62,460 nt of DNA from the NCBI GenBank assembly GCA_910583545.1, contig CAJTXM010000013.1, positions 1-62,460 on the forward strand, given 5' to 3'. The first letter of the stretch is position 1. Each line of letters opens with the position of its first letter. The notes beneath the pieces are model-generated. The model worked only from the letters and a program-made list of their open reading frames with translations. It had not been told where the DNA came from and made no database searches. This document shows positions 1 to 7,782 of the stretch, in pieces. This stretch comes from an uncultured Christensenella sp. Lineage in GTDB: Bacteria > Bacillota > Clostridia > Christensenellales > Borkfalkiaceae. The translations under genes were made by a program, and so were the position numbers.

Positions 1-763
1 CGCCCGTTCCGCAGTTGTCGCCCATATTGCCGAACGCCATCATCTGTACGTTTACAGCCGTGCCCCAGCTGTAAGGAATGTCGTGGTCCATACGGTAGAT
101 ATTCGCACGGGGGTTGTCCCACGAACGGAATACTGCTTTTACAGCCTCGAAAAGCTGTTCTTTGGGGTCGTTGGGGAAGTCCTTGCCGAGCTGTTTTTTA
201 TACTCTGCCTTGAACTGATTTGCAAGGGTCTTTAAGTCGTCCGCGTCAAGTTCGACGTCAAGCTTTACGCCCTTCTTCTCTTTCATTTCGTCGATAAGCT
301 TTTCGAAATATTTTTTGCCGACTTCCATAACGACGTCGGAGAACATCTGAATAAATCTTCTGTAACAGTCCCAAGCCCAACGGGGATTTCCGGACTTTGC
401 TGCTATTGTATTAACTACGTCCTCATTCAAGCCGAGGTTCAAGATGGTGTCCATCATACCGGGCATTGACGCTCTTGCGCCCGAACGAACGGAAACAAGC
501 AAAGGGTTTTCCTTGTCGCCGAATTTTTTGCCGCATACCTTTTCCATTTTTTCGATATACGTCATAATTTCTTTCTGAATACCGTCGTTGATTTTACGAC
601 CGTCTTCGTAGTACTGTGTGCAGGCTTCGGTTGAAATTGTGAAGCCCTGAGGTACGGGAAGACCGATTTTTGTCATTTCAGCGAGGTTCGCACCCTTACC
701 GCCCAAAAGCTCGCGCATTCCTGCATTGCCTTCTGAAAAGAGGTAGCAATACTTCTTTGCCAT
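1..763 (-). CDS. ppdK: Pyruvate, phosphate dikinase, N-terminal part (gene runs off the left edge)
   Basis: Cytoplasmic PPDK interconverts PEP, AMP and PPi with pyruvate, ATP and Pi. The visible part is the N-terminal ATP-grasp (nucleotide-binding) domain: it starts MAKKYCYLF, then has the glycine-rich LLGGKGANLAEM, the GLPVPQGFTISTEAC segment and SVRSGARASMPGMMDTILNLG, all typical of PPDK rather than PEP synthase. The ATG is preceded by a strong GGAGG eight to ten bases upstream. About 254 residues are present; the phosphohistidine and PEP-binding domains lie outside the window. In related Clostridia ppdK commonly follows recO, as here with a small module in between. An AT-rich stretch separates it from the neighbouring XRE gene. 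Confidence 0.95.
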   Translation of the reverse strand, partial: MAKKYCYLFSEGNAGMRELLGGKGANLAEMTKIGLPVPQGFTISTEACTQYYEDGRKINDGIQKEIMTYIEKMEKVCGKKFGDKENPLLVSVRSGARASMPGMMDTILNLGLNEDVVNTIAAKSGNPRWAWDCYRRFIQMFSDVVMEVGKKYFEKLIDEMKEKKGVKLDVELDADDLKTLANQFKAEYKKQLGKDFPNDPKEQLFEAVKAVFRSWDNPRANIYRMDHDIPYSWGTAVNVQMMAFGNMGDNCGTG

Positions 764-873
764 TAGATAAATTCCTCCAAAAAATTAATATTGTTTTAAC
801 TATTTAATTGTAATATAAAAGGCAAAATTTAGCAAGTGTTTAAACCTTATTTGATAAATATTTTTCGATTAAC

Positions 874-902
874 AAAAAAAGCCGACGGATAACTCCGTCG
901 GC
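874..902 (-). terminator. Rho-independent terminator of the XRE gene
   Basis: A 9-bp perfect stem (GCCGACGGA/TCCGTCGGC, 4-base loop) is followed on the minus strand by seven T residues, just past the stop of the XRE gene. It insulates the module from ppdK. Confidence 0.85.
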
Positions 903-909
903 AATATAC

Positions 910-1134
910 TCAATAATCTTCTTTTAAACCTAAAAAATAATCGGCGGGAACGTTGAACGCTTTTGCCATTGCACGCAAACTGTCGTAGCCAGGCTTAGCC
1001 TTGCCTCTTTTCCAGTCATTTACAAGTCCAGGTTTAACACCTATTTGTCTCGCAAAATCACTTTGCGAGATTTCGTTTTCTTTTAAAAATTCTGATAATA
1101 TCGTTTTAAATTCCAAGTCAGTTCCCATCAACAT
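910..1134 (-). CDS. Small XRE-family helix-turn-helix repressor
   Basis: A 74-residue single-domain Cro/CI-type DNA-binding protein. The helix-turn-helix is plain: ISQSDFARQIGVKPGLVNDWKRGKAKP, followed by SLRAMAKAFNVPADYFLGL, the usual end of the five-helix XRE fold. There is no extra sensor domain. The start could be the first ATG or the in-frame ATG two codons later; neither has a clear Shine-Dalgarno. It is divergent from the membrane protein at 1204. A perfect 12-bp palindrome lies inside that gene's promoter, so it probably represses its neighbour and possibly itself; this is inference from layout. Confidence 0.88.
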   Translation of the reverse strand: MLMGTDLEFKTILSEFLKENEISQSDFARQIGVKPGLVNDWKRGKAKPGYDSLRAMAKAFNVPADYFLGLKEDY

Positions 1135-1143
1135 ACGATATTA

Positions 1144-1193
1144 CAGAATTTTCTTTAATATTACTTGACTTACAGAAATTTCTGCAATATAAT
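1144..1193 (+). promoter_or_regulatory. Divergent control region: sigma-A promoter with palindromic operator in the spacer
   Basis: For the plus-strand gene, TTGACT (1165-1170) and TATAAT (1188-1193) are separated by exactly 17 bases. The spacer holds the perfect palindrome CAGAAATTTCTG (1173-1184). A related imperfect copy, CAGAATTTTCTT, sits at 1144-1155 toward the XRE gene. Operator assignment to the adjacent XRE protein is inferred. The -10 ends ten bases before the ATG at 1204, leaving almost no leader. Confidence 0.75.
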
Positions 1194-1203
1194 AATTTTT
1201 AGA

Positions 1204-1689
1204 ATGAACGACAAAAGAGAAATAATAAAAGCTGAGCTTGACAAATATTTAAAGAGCGACAAGCTTGACTTATTAAAAGAGTATAATCCTTATTTATACG
1301 AGCAAATCTGCAAGCTTAGCATAGGCAATATATTTGTAAGCGAAGACGCTATACAAATGGAAAACAAGTATTGTTGTAAACATAACGAAATATGTTACGA
1401 AACAAAGTTTTTGTACTGCGTCAATAATGACACGCCGAAGTATCCCGTTTATTCTATATTTATAGATAAAAAGGGAAATGCGTATAAAACGCTTTTAGGT
1501 TGGTATACGGACAAAGACGAAATAGCGTTTAATTTAGACAATATTTATTTTGAACCCGTTTATGAAAAAACGCATTTATTTCCGAAGTCCGTAAAACGCG
1601 AAAAAATATTTAAAGGAATAATTTCCGCATTAATGCCTATCCCGTTTATTATAGTCACTATTGCAATTTTTGCTTATTATTACTCTTGA
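1204..1689 (+). CDS. Hypothetical tail-anchored membrane protein paired with XRE regulator
   Basis: 161 residues, not recognised. The N-terminal ~130 residues are soluble and charged, with a cysteine-containing stretch (KYCCKHNEICYETKFLYC). The last ~25 residues are one hydrophobic helix (IISALMPIPFIIVTIAIFAYYYS) ending at the stop, so the protein is probably C-tail anchored with a cytoplasmic head. An ATG-less extension upstream to 1165 is open but would begin inside the promoter, so the ATG at 1204 is chosen; there is no Shine-Dalgarno and the transcript is probably near leaderless. AT-rich composition and a self-contained terminator suggest an acquired accessory module. A toxin or immunity-type role is possible but unsupported. 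Confidence 0.7.
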   Translation: MNDKREIIKAELDKYLKSDKLDLLKEYNPYLYEQICKLSIGNIFVSEDAIQMENKYCCKHNEICYETKFLYCVNNDTPKYPVYSIFIDKKGNAYKTLLGWYTDKDEIAFNLDNIYFEPVYEKTHLFPKSVKREKIFKGIISALMPIPFIIVTIAIFAYYYS

Positions 1690-1698
1690 ACTGAAACT

Positions 1699-1728
1699 AA
1701 CGCCGTGCGCAACATTGCGCACGGCGTT
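1699..1728 (+). terminator. Hairpin between the convergent membrane-protein gene and recO
   Basis: A 12-bp perfect stem (AACGCCGTGCGC/GCGCACGGCGTT) with a 6-base loop lies between two convergent stops. T-runs are short on both sides, so it may act bidirectionally but weakly. Confidence 0.6.
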
Positions 1729-1733
1729 TAACT

Positions 1734-2453
1734 TTAAATTAATCTTATGTATTCCGACAGACTTTTGAAAGCGGTATTCAATTTAAAGGAAACGTATTCG
1801 CGGATAAGGCGCAAAGCACGCTTTTCTCTGTCGGCGGTAATGAAATTTTCGTCATAAGACTTACCCTCCGCCTTTCTTATAACGTTGTATGTAACTCTGC
1901 TTGCGCCCAAGCCGTTACCGCACTCAAAACAGGTGAAAGAACCCGTGTTCATATCGAAGCGAAGTTTATCTTCATTTTTAAGAGAAGCTCCGCACTCCGA
2001 ACAGTTTTCGGCATTTACGGCGTAGCCCGATTTTTCAAGCGCGAAAAGCAAAAACGAAATAAGCTCAGACTTTTCATCTCCGACGCTGATTTTTGAAAGT
2101 GTATTGACGAGCGCGGAAAAAATTTCGTGAAATTCTTCACCTTCGTAAGTGAGCGCGTCTGCCGCCTCTACCGCCGAACTTGCGGAATAAAATTTTCCTA
2201 TATCAGTGCGCAGGTCGTAAAAACTTTCGCACTCTGCCGCATTGATAACGGTGAACCTGTCGCCCTTCTGCGATAAAACGTATTCGGCAAAACAAAAGGG
2301 CTGTGCGGCAAATCTGAGTTTTGCCGAAGCTTTTTTTACGCCCTTTATGCCTGCCGTAATTTTTCCGTTTTCGGCGGTCAGGAGGGTCAATATTTTATCG
2401 TTTTCGCCGTAATCTATTGCTTTAAGCATTACGGCATTAACTATTAATTCCAT
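1734..2453 (-). CDS. recO: DNA repair protein RecO
   Basis: RecO anneals complementary ssDNA and loads RecA on SSB-coated DNA with RecR in the RecF pathway. The 239 residues match the family length. The N-terminal OB fold begins ELIVNAVMLKAIDYGENDKILTLLTAENGKI; the C-terminal half carries the four-cysteine zinc site, CSECGASL and CFECG. It is last in the run era-yqzL-recO, the standard Clostridial order. A 158-bp structured repeat separates it from yqzL. Confidence 0.93.
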   Translation of the reverse strand: MELIVNAVMLKAIDYGENDKILTLLTAENGKITAGIKGVKKASAKLRFAAQPFCFAEYVLSQKGDRFTVINAAECESFYDLRTDIGKFYSASSAVEAADALTYEGEEFHEIFSALVNTLSKISVGDEKSELISFLLFALEKSGYAVNAENCSECGASLKNEDKLRFDMNTGSFTCFECGNGLGASRVTYNVIRKAEGKSYDENFITADREKRALRLIREYVSFKLNTAFKSLSEYIRLI

Positions 2454-2473
2454 AAAAGATATTCATCATATCT

Positions 2474-2631
2474 AAAACACAGAGATACAAGCAAGACAAG
2501 GCGCACGGGGAAAACCCGAAGGAGTTTACATAAAAGTAAATGTCGCACCGATGACGAGGGTTCCCTTTGGGAAACGTCATACTGAGGATTGCCGTAGCGC
2601 AACGCCGCATTGCGAAGTATATATGTGTTTT
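2474..2631. repeat. R1-family structured intergenic repeat, copy a
   Basis: It is bounded by AAAACACA (2474-2481) and its exact reverse complement TGTGTTTT (2624-2631). The core contains ACAAGCAAGACAAGGCGCA, a GTTTAC/GTAAAT hairpin, a GACG..CGTC hairpin and ATTGCGAAG near the end. The same layout with a different but still complementary terminal stem occurs at 34114 and 59161. It sits between yqzL and recO in the operon and ends two bases from the yqzL stop. Confidence 0.65.
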
Positions 2632-2633
2632 AA

Positions 2634-2741
2634 CTATTTTTTATCGTCTAAGTGTTTGTAGAGCATATAATAGCTTACGTTGCCCGTCTTTTCGAACATT
2701 TTCCAGGCGAGCTCGGCTGCGTCTTTATCTCTCTCTTTCAT
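2634..2741 (-). CDS. yqzL: YqzL family small protein
   Basis: A 35-residue protein, starting MKERDKDAAELAWKMFEKTG and ending YMLYKHLDDKK, recognisable as the YqzL family: a short helix with AW..FE.TG followed by Y.LYK. Its function is unknown. The place between era and recO is the conserved one. The start is supported by an AGAGGTAG ribosome site five bases upstream. The stop abuts the R1 repeat. Confidence 0.85.
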   Translation of the reverse strand: MKERDKDAAELAWKMFEKTGNVSYYMLYKHLDDKK

Positions 2742-2787
2742 AAACTACCTCTTAAAAAAAAGAGTGTGCAGTTTATAAAAAATTATG

Positions 2788-3669
2788 TCAGTCGTTATAA
2801 CCTAATTCGGTAAGTATATTAGGGCGGTTGCGCCAGTCTTCCTTAACCTTGACGTAGGTTGTCAGAAAGACCTTTGCGCCCAGAAACTTTTCCATATCCT
2901 GACGCGCAAACGAGGCAACTTCTTTTAAGGCTTTGCCCTGTTTGCCGATGATTATCGCCTTATGATTCGGCTTTTCGCAGACGATATCGAGATTGATATC
3001 GTAGACGCCGTTTTCCTGTTTCTTGAATACGTTTACGGAAATTGCAACGCCGTGCGGAATTTCTTCGGAAAATTTCAAAAGAATTTTTTCGCGCATTATT
3101 TCCGAAATCATAAATTTTTCGGACTTGTCGGAAACGATATCTTCCGAAATCACCTTTTCGCCCTGCGGAAGTCTGTCCGCAAGGTATTTTTCAAGCTTTG
3201 CAATATTAGTACGTTTTCTTGCCGAAACGGGGAAAACGTCGCAGTCGATTCCGTTTTCGTACAACAGCTTTATATCCGCAGGGATATTTTCCTTTGGCAT
3301 TATATCTATTTTTGTATAGGCAATCGCCATAGGGATATCGCTGTCCGCGTAACGCTTGATAAGCGAGATATCGCTGTCGGAAATTCCGCCGTGACCGTCG
3401 TGGACGAACAGAATGAAATCGACGTCCTTTGCCGCGGTTTCGGCGGTTTTCATCATTTTGTCGGTAAGTTTGTTTTTTGATTTATAGATACCGGGGGTAT
3501 CGACGAAAACTATCTGATAATCTTCCTTCGTCAATATTCCTAAAATGGCGTCGCGCGTGGTCTGGGGTTTGGGGGAAACTATGGCAACCTTTTCGCCGAC
3601 GAGCACGTTAATTAGCGTGCTTTTGCCTGCATTCGCCTTGCCTATTACGCCGATAAAACCGCTTTTCAT
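2788..3669 (-). CDS. era: GTPase Era
   Basis: Era is an essential GTPase that binds the 3' end of 16S rRNA during 30S assembly. Visible are the P-loop GKANAGKST, the switch PQTTRD, G3 DTPG, G4 TKID (the family usually has NKID), and a C-terminal KH domain (IIGKQGKALKEVASFARQDMEKF, then VKVKEDWRNRP). The start MKSGFIGVIG is chosen over an upstream ATG inside ybeY: its ATG shares one base with the ybeY stop (TAATG), indicating translational coupling. About 293 residues, normal length. Confidence 0.95.
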   Translation of the reverse strand: MKSGFIGVIGKANAGKSTLINVLVGEKVAIVSPKPQTTRDAILGILTKEDYQIVFVDTPGIYKSKNKLTDKMMKTAETAAKDVDFILFVHDGHGGISDSDISLIKRYADSDIPMAIAYTKIDIMPKENIPADIKLLYENGIDCDVFPVSARKRTNIAKLEKYLADRLPQGEKVISEDIVSDKSEKFMISEIMREKILLKFSEEIPHGVAISVNVFKKQENGVYDINLDIVCEKPNHKAIIIGKQGKALKEVASFARQDMEKFLGAKVFLTTYVKVKEDWRNRPNILTELGYND

Positions 3670-4130
3670 TATCTCACAGCGCCTATTTTTTTCAAGACGC
3701 ATTCCTCCTTTTCGCGCATAAGTTTTTTGTCAGCTTCTTCGATATGGTCGTAGCCCAAAAGGTGGCACAAGCCGTGTACGGCAAGATAATTCATTTCCCT
3801 TTTAAGAGAATGTCCGTACTCCTCCGCCTGCTCCTCGGCGCGTTTTCTGCAAATGGCAATACTGCCGATAAACAGATTTCCGTCCTCGTCGATATCGGCG
3901 GGGAAATCTTTTTTACAAAGTTTTGCACCCGCTTTCAAATTTAGCGACGGAAAGCTTAAAACGTCGGTAACGGCGTCTATTCCGCGCAGTTCGCGGTTTA
4001 AACGGCGAATCTCGTCACCGTCTGTTATTACTATTTCCGCGGAAAGGTTTAAATCGCTTTCCGTCTCTTTGTCAAACGCTTCCGAAAGTGCTGAAAAGTC
4101 CTCTTCTTCACAATATATATACAGTTTCAT
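3669..4130 (-). CDS. ybeY: Endoribonuclease YbeY
   Basis: A zinc-dependent endoribonuclease acting in 16S rRNA 3'-end maturation and ribosome quality control. The signature HGLCHLLGYDH (HxxxHxxxxDH) is complete, with IRRLNRELRGIDAVTDVLSFP upstream, as expected for the family. 153 residues, normal length. It follows the HD-phosphodiesterase gene with one base between and is coupled to era by a one-base overlap. The dgk and cdd genes often found between ybeY and era in Bacillus are absent. Confidence 0.95.
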   Translation of the reverse strand: MKLYIYCEEEDFSALSEAFDKETESDLNLSAEIVITDGDEIRRLNRELRGIDAVTDVLSFPSLNLKAGAKLCKKDFPADIDEDGNLFIGSIAICRKRAEEQAEEYGHSLKREMNYLAVHGLCHLLGYDHIEEADKKLMREKEECVLKKIGAVR

Positions 4131-4131
4131 A

Positions 4132-5589
4132 TTATTTCTTTTTGGATATAGTAAGTTTGGGGTATACGACGCGCGAATGGTATACGCCGGAAAGCTGGCT
4201 TACGAGAGTACTTTTTATAATAGTAAGTTCGCGCATAGTTATATTGCAGTTGTCGAACTGACCCAAATCGAGGCGTTCCTCTATTATTCCTCTTACGAAC
4301 GCTTCTATCTTTTCGGGCGAGCGGTCGGGCAGAGTACGCGTAGCTGCCTCCGCGGAGTCGGCTATCATAATAAGCGCGGCTATTTTGGATTCGGGAATGG
4401 GACCCGAATAAGAATAGTTTTCTATATTCAGTTCGCCGTCGCTCATTTTCAGGGCTTTGTAATAGAAATACTTAATAGGCATTGTACCGTGGTGCTGAAC
4501 GGCAACGTCGGCGAAAAATTCGGGCAGACGGCTTTTCTGGATAAGCTGAGCGCCGTTTCTTGTATGGGAACGGATGATATCTACCGAAAGTTCGGGCGTG
4601 ATATCGTCGTGAAAGTTGTATTCAGTCTGATTTTCGGCGAACATTTCAGGTCCTTTCAATTTACCCACGTCGTGATAGTACGCCGCCGCCCTTGCAAGTT
4701 CCGCATCCTCGCCTATCGCCTTTGCGCAGGCTTCGACAAGCTGTGATACGACGACCGAATGGCTGTAAGTGCCGGGGGCTTTCTCTTTGAGTTTTTTTAT
4801 GAGCTTTACACCGTCGCTGGTAATTTCGCGGAGTCTGAACACTGTCATTTCGGCAAAAATCTTTTCAAACAGCGGAAGCACGAACATAAACAGCATAACC
4901 GAAATCACGCAGGAAAGACCGCCGAAGATTACGAGGTCGACAGACTGCTGTGCATTGAATTCGCCGAGAGGCAACATAATTACAGAGTTTGTGACTTCAA
5001 CGGGTATAAGCAGTATGAACGCCAAAATTATGCACTGGAAGCGCGATTTTATAGAGCCGAAAACAAATACTGCGACGATGCCCGCACAGAAATTGCACAA
5101 AAAGCACGCATAACCCTCGATATAGATTTCAATATTCGTCAATCCCGCGAAATTGTCGATAACGAGCATTAAAAGCGAAAAAATCGTATTGACGAAGATA
5201 GCGTCGCGGCGGTGGAAAAAGGTTGCGCACATCAGCGCGACGAAAGCCACGGGGCGCGCGAACACGTTGACGTAGACGCTGAGCAAAAATACGGAAAATA
5301 CGCCGAGGTATAAAATTAAAAACAGCTCGGTAGTTTTAAGGAGTTTTGCAAGCACCGCTTTGTTTTCGAAAAAGAAGTAGCAATACAGCATAGTCATAAC
5401 AACTACTACCGAAACAGCTATGGTTATGAGCTGTTTGCGCTGAGTCAGAAAATACGCCGAAAAACCCGAAGGGTGTTCGTGTATAAGAATCATTATTAAG
5501 AATACGAGATAAAAGCCGACCGCTCCGAAAATGAACGAGAACAGACTTTTAACTATTTGTTTTTGAGTCAGTTTTGTTACCGTCTGCAA
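4132..5589 (-). CDS. Membrane HD-domain phosphodiesterase, short PgpH/YqfF type
   Basis: Probable cyclic di-AMP phosphodiesterase related to PgpH. About seven hydrophobic segments fill residues 15-245, followed by a cytoplasmic HD domain with YYHDVGKLKGPEMF, SHTRNGAQLI, VAVQHHGT and IADSAEAATR. The usual large extracellular sensor region between TM1 and TM2 of PgpH (7TMR-HDED) is missing, which explains the 485 residues against about 700 for the family. The start is TTG: an AGGAGG lies seven bases upstream, and the gene overlaps the end of phoH by 41 bases. The place between phoH and ybeY is the conserved yqfF position. Confidence 0.85.
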   Translation of the reverse strand: MQTVTKLTQKQIVKSLFSFIFGAVGFYLVFLIMILIHEHPSGFSAYFLTQRKQLITIAVSVVVVMTMLYCYFFFENKAVLAKLLKTTELFLILYLGVFSVFLLSVYVNVFARPVAFVALMCATFFHRRDAIFVNTIFSLLMLVIDNFAGLTNIEIYIEGYACFLCNFCAGIVAVFVFGSIKSRFQCIILAFILLIPVEVTNSVIMLPLGEFNAQQSVDLVIFGGLSCVISVMLFMFVLPLFEKIFAEMTVFRLREITSDGVKLIKKLKEKAPGTYSHSVVVSQLVEACAKAIGEDAELARAAAYYHDVGKLKGPEMFAENQTEYNFHDDITPELSVDIIRSHTRNGAQLIQKSRLPEFFADVAVQHHGTMPIKYFYYKALKMSDGELNIENYSYSGPIPESKIAALIMIADSAEAATRTLPDRSPEKIEAFVRGIIEERLDLGQFDNCNITMRELTIIKSTLVSQLSGVYHSRVVYPKLTISKKK

Positions 5590-6556
5590 AATTTGACCTC
5601 CTTTTGCCGTCCTGTTCGTATGCCCTGACGATTTTCATAACCAAGGGGTTGCGGACAACGTCTTTATCGGTAAGGTAGATTATTCCTATACCCTCAACGC
5701 CTTTTAAAACGGCGGAAGCGTGTTCGAGTCCGCTCGACTTCCCGTCAGGCAAGTCCACCTGAGTTACGTCGCCCGTGATGACCATTTTACTCCCGTCGCC
5801 GAGACGCGTTAAAAACATTTTCATCTGTTCGCGCGTGGTGTTCTGCGCTTCGTCTAAAATAACGAAAGCGTTGGAAAGCGTTCTTCCGCGCATATAGGCA
5901 AGCGGTGCGATTTCTATAGAGCCCCTTTCCATAAGCTTAGTATAAGTTTCAAGACCGAGCATTTCCTGCAATGCGTCGTACAGCGGTCTTAAATACGGGT
6001 CGACTTTCGTCTGCAAGTCGCCGGGAAGAAAGCCGAGCTTTTCGCCCGCTTCGACCGCAGGACGCGTAAGAATAATTTTATCCGCCTGCTTCGATTTGAA
6101 AGCCTGAACGGCAAGACACACGGCAAGATAAGTTTTGCCCGTGCCGGCAGGGCCTATTCCGAAAGTTATAGAATCTTTTTTTATGCTGTCGACGTATTTT
6201 TTCTGACCCACCGTCTTGCTTTTTATCGGCTTGCCGCGATAAGTTATAGCGACGGTGTCGGAAGATATTTTCGTAATATCGCTTGCCTTGCCCTCGCTTG
6301 CAAGTTCAAGACAGTATTCCACCCTGCCCCTATCGACGGTTTCGCCGATTTCAGCGAGAGCCAGAAGGCTTTCGATAACCGAAACCGCAGTGCTTACGCG
6401 TTCCTCCTCGCCCTCGATGACGAAAGTAAGACCCTCGACCCTGACGATGACACTGAGTGCGCGCATTATTACGTTTAAATTTTCATCGAACGAACCTAAG
6501 ATTTTTTGGAGCTTGTCCAAAGAATCCGCTTCGACTTTTTTTACAGTATTGTTCAT
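5549..6556 (-). CDS. phoH: PhoH family ATPase
   Basis: A P-loop ATPase of the PhoH family, related to the helicase domain of RecD; its cellular role is unclear but it is usually linked to ybeY and RNA metabolism. Walker A is GPAGTGKTYLAV; Walker B is VILDEAQN; the RPAVEAGEKLGFLPGD and KMVITGD motifs are family-typical. The N-terminal ~110 residues form the small domain seen in the Bacillus and Clostridium versions. 335 residues. It follows yqfD by 14 bases. Confidence 0.92.
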   Translation of the reverse strand: MNNTVKKVEADSLDKLQKILGSFDENLNVIMRALSVIVRVEGLTFVIEGEEERVSTAVSVIESLLALAEIGETVDRGRVEYCLELASEGKASDITKISSDTVAITYRGKPIKSKTVGQKKYVDSIKKDSITFGIGPAGTGKTYLAVCLAVQAFKSKQADKIILTRPAVEAGEKLGFLPGDLQTKVDPYLRPLYDALQEMLGLETYTKLMERGSIEIAPLAYMRGRTLSNAFVILDEAQNTTREQMKMFLTRLGDGSKMVITGDVTQVDLPDGKSSGLEHASAVLKGVEGIGIIYLTDKDVVRNPLVMKIVRAYEQDGKRRSNFADGNKTDSKTNS

Positions 6557-6570
6557 TTTTACCCGTAAAT

Positions 6571-7458
6571 CTATTCCATATTTATAGAAAGTTTTTGCAA
6601 ATAAGTAAATTCTATTACGTACGCCACTCCGTTTTCGACGGGTTTTACCGTGTGAGTGCGGTTCGTAATATTTTCGGCGTACAAATTCGCCTGCGCGTAA
6701 GCAGATTTTAAAGCGATTTCACTTTCGCTTTCGGCGCAGTACTCGTACACGCCTTTGCACTCCAGCTCTACATAGCCCACGGCCACGCAGTCGACTTTTT
6801 CTTCGTTCAAAACCGTATAGGGGTATATAAGCGTATCGCCCTTATAGACCTTGCTGCCGTTTTCCACCGCAGGAGTTCCGCAGACGACGATCACGTTTCT
6901 GACCGTACCGTCCCTGTCGGATAAGAGCGGTTTGTAACTCACCCTTCCGCCGTGAACTTCATCGACTTCGACGTCGATATAGAGTGTGGAACCGCGCTTT
7001 TCGATATTGCAGAACGTGACGGACGGCAAAGATAAAATTTTGCCTGTTGCCGACGGCGCGTCGAATTTGCGGAAAGCCTGAAATTCGGAAAAGCCCGCTT
7101 CGTAGATTATGCGTCTGACTTCCGTACCGAGGTAGCTTCCGCTGCCTCCGACCTCTATTCTGAAAATGAATAAATTCGACACCGCGGTTATAATTAAAAA
7201 CATCAGCGCGCCTGCCAGAAGTCCTATTCTGTTCAGAGCTAAATTCAGCAAACGCTTCTGACGGCTTGCCTGCATACTGATATTATAACACGGCTTGGAA
7301 AAAATTGCAAAAACTTTTTTTACGTCTTTGCTTTTTATTGAAAATATAAACCGTGCGCCGTCTTTTTTACAGTTGTATACGCCGATTTTTGCGTTTTTCA
7401 GCTTTTTTAAAGCCGTTTCAGCAGTTGAAACTATGCTTATCCGTGCAAATTCAGTCAA
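6571..7458 (-). CDS. yqfD: Sporulation protein YqfD
   Basis: A mother-cell sporulation membrane protein of unknown biochemical role; the Bacillus gene belongs to the SigE regulon. One transmembrane segment lies at about residues 78-99; the outer part has the family's EVRRIIYEAGF, VDVEVDEV and a C-terminal beta-rich domain (VKVYKGDTLIYP type). At 295 residues it is shorter than the Bacillus protein (near 400), mainly in the middle. It overlaps yqfC by eight bases and precedes phoH, the usual order. Confidence 0.88.
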   Translation of the reverse strand: MTEFARISIVSTAETALKKLKNAKIGVYNCKKDGARFIFSIKSKDVKKVFAIFSKPCYNISMQASRQKRLLNLALNRIGLLAGALMFLIITAVSNLFIFRIEVGGSGSYLGTEVRRIIYEAGFSEFQAFRKFDAPSATGKILSLPSVTFCNIEKRGSTLYIDVEVDEVHGGRVSYKPLLSDRDGTVRNVIVVCGTPAVENGSKVYKGDTLIYPYTVLNEEKVDCVAVGYVELECKGVYEYCAESESEIALKSAYAQANLYAENITNRTHTVKPVENGVAYVIEFTYLQKLSINME

Positions 7459-7696
7459 TTTCCACTCCCTTTATTTTACCTTTAATAAGCAAATCTTCTT
7501 CAAAATATTTTCCGAGCGTAAGATTTTCGCCGGTTAAGATAATTTTATTTTTTCTGAGAGTTAAAACGATTTTTTCGGAAGAGTATTCGGCAACGCCCTT
7601 TATACTGCGGAAATAACCGCCGAAGTCGGGAACTATCGAAAACGATTTTAACGAGTCCGCGCCGAGTTCGGACAAAATCTGTTCTAAAAGTTTCAT
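7451..7696 (-). CDS. yqfC: Sporulation protein YqfC
   Basis: An 81-residue YabP/YqfC family protein needed in the mother cell during sporulation; the molecular role is unknown. Visible: the family core VAEYSSEKIVLTLRKNKIILTGENL and KGKIKGVEI at the end. It is the first gene of the operon running to recO. No Shine-Dalgarno is present; a SigE-like -10 lies five bases before the ATG. Confidence 0.85.
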   Translation of the reverse strand: MKLLEQILSELGADSLKSFSIVPDFGGYFRSIKGVAEYSSEKIVLTLRKNKIILTGENLTLGKYFEEDLLIKGKIKGVEID

Positions 7697-7701
7697 ATAA
7701 T

Positions 7702-7709
7702 ATTGTATG
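7702..7709 (-). promoter_or_regulatory. Possible SigE-type -10 element for yqfC
   Basis: CATACAAT on the minus strand matches the SigE -10 consensus and ends five bases before the yqfC ATG. The matching -35 is not convincing (GTCTATC about 15 bases upstream). A transcript from it would be leaderless. Confidence 0.35.
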
Positions 7710-7733
7710 CCGAAGCATATTGCCGATAGACTT

Positions 7734-7775
7734 TATTAATAAAGAAACCTCCGTGCGGAAACTCCGCACGGAGGT
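7734..7775 (-). terminator. Terminator of the giant surface-protein gene
   Basis: A 13-bp perfect stem (ACCTCCGTGCGGA/TCCGCACGGAGGT) with a 3-base loop follows the stop of the 3502-residue gene; the minus-strand continuation TTTCTTTATT is T-rich. It separates the giant gene from the yqfC operon. Confidence 0.85.
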
Positions 7776-7782
7776 CTGAATT

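Noticed and set aside
3853..4746. 297-codon plus-strand open frame across ybeY and the HD-phosphodiesterase gene
   Set aside because: It crosses two well-supported minus-strand genes and shows no domain. Shadow frame.
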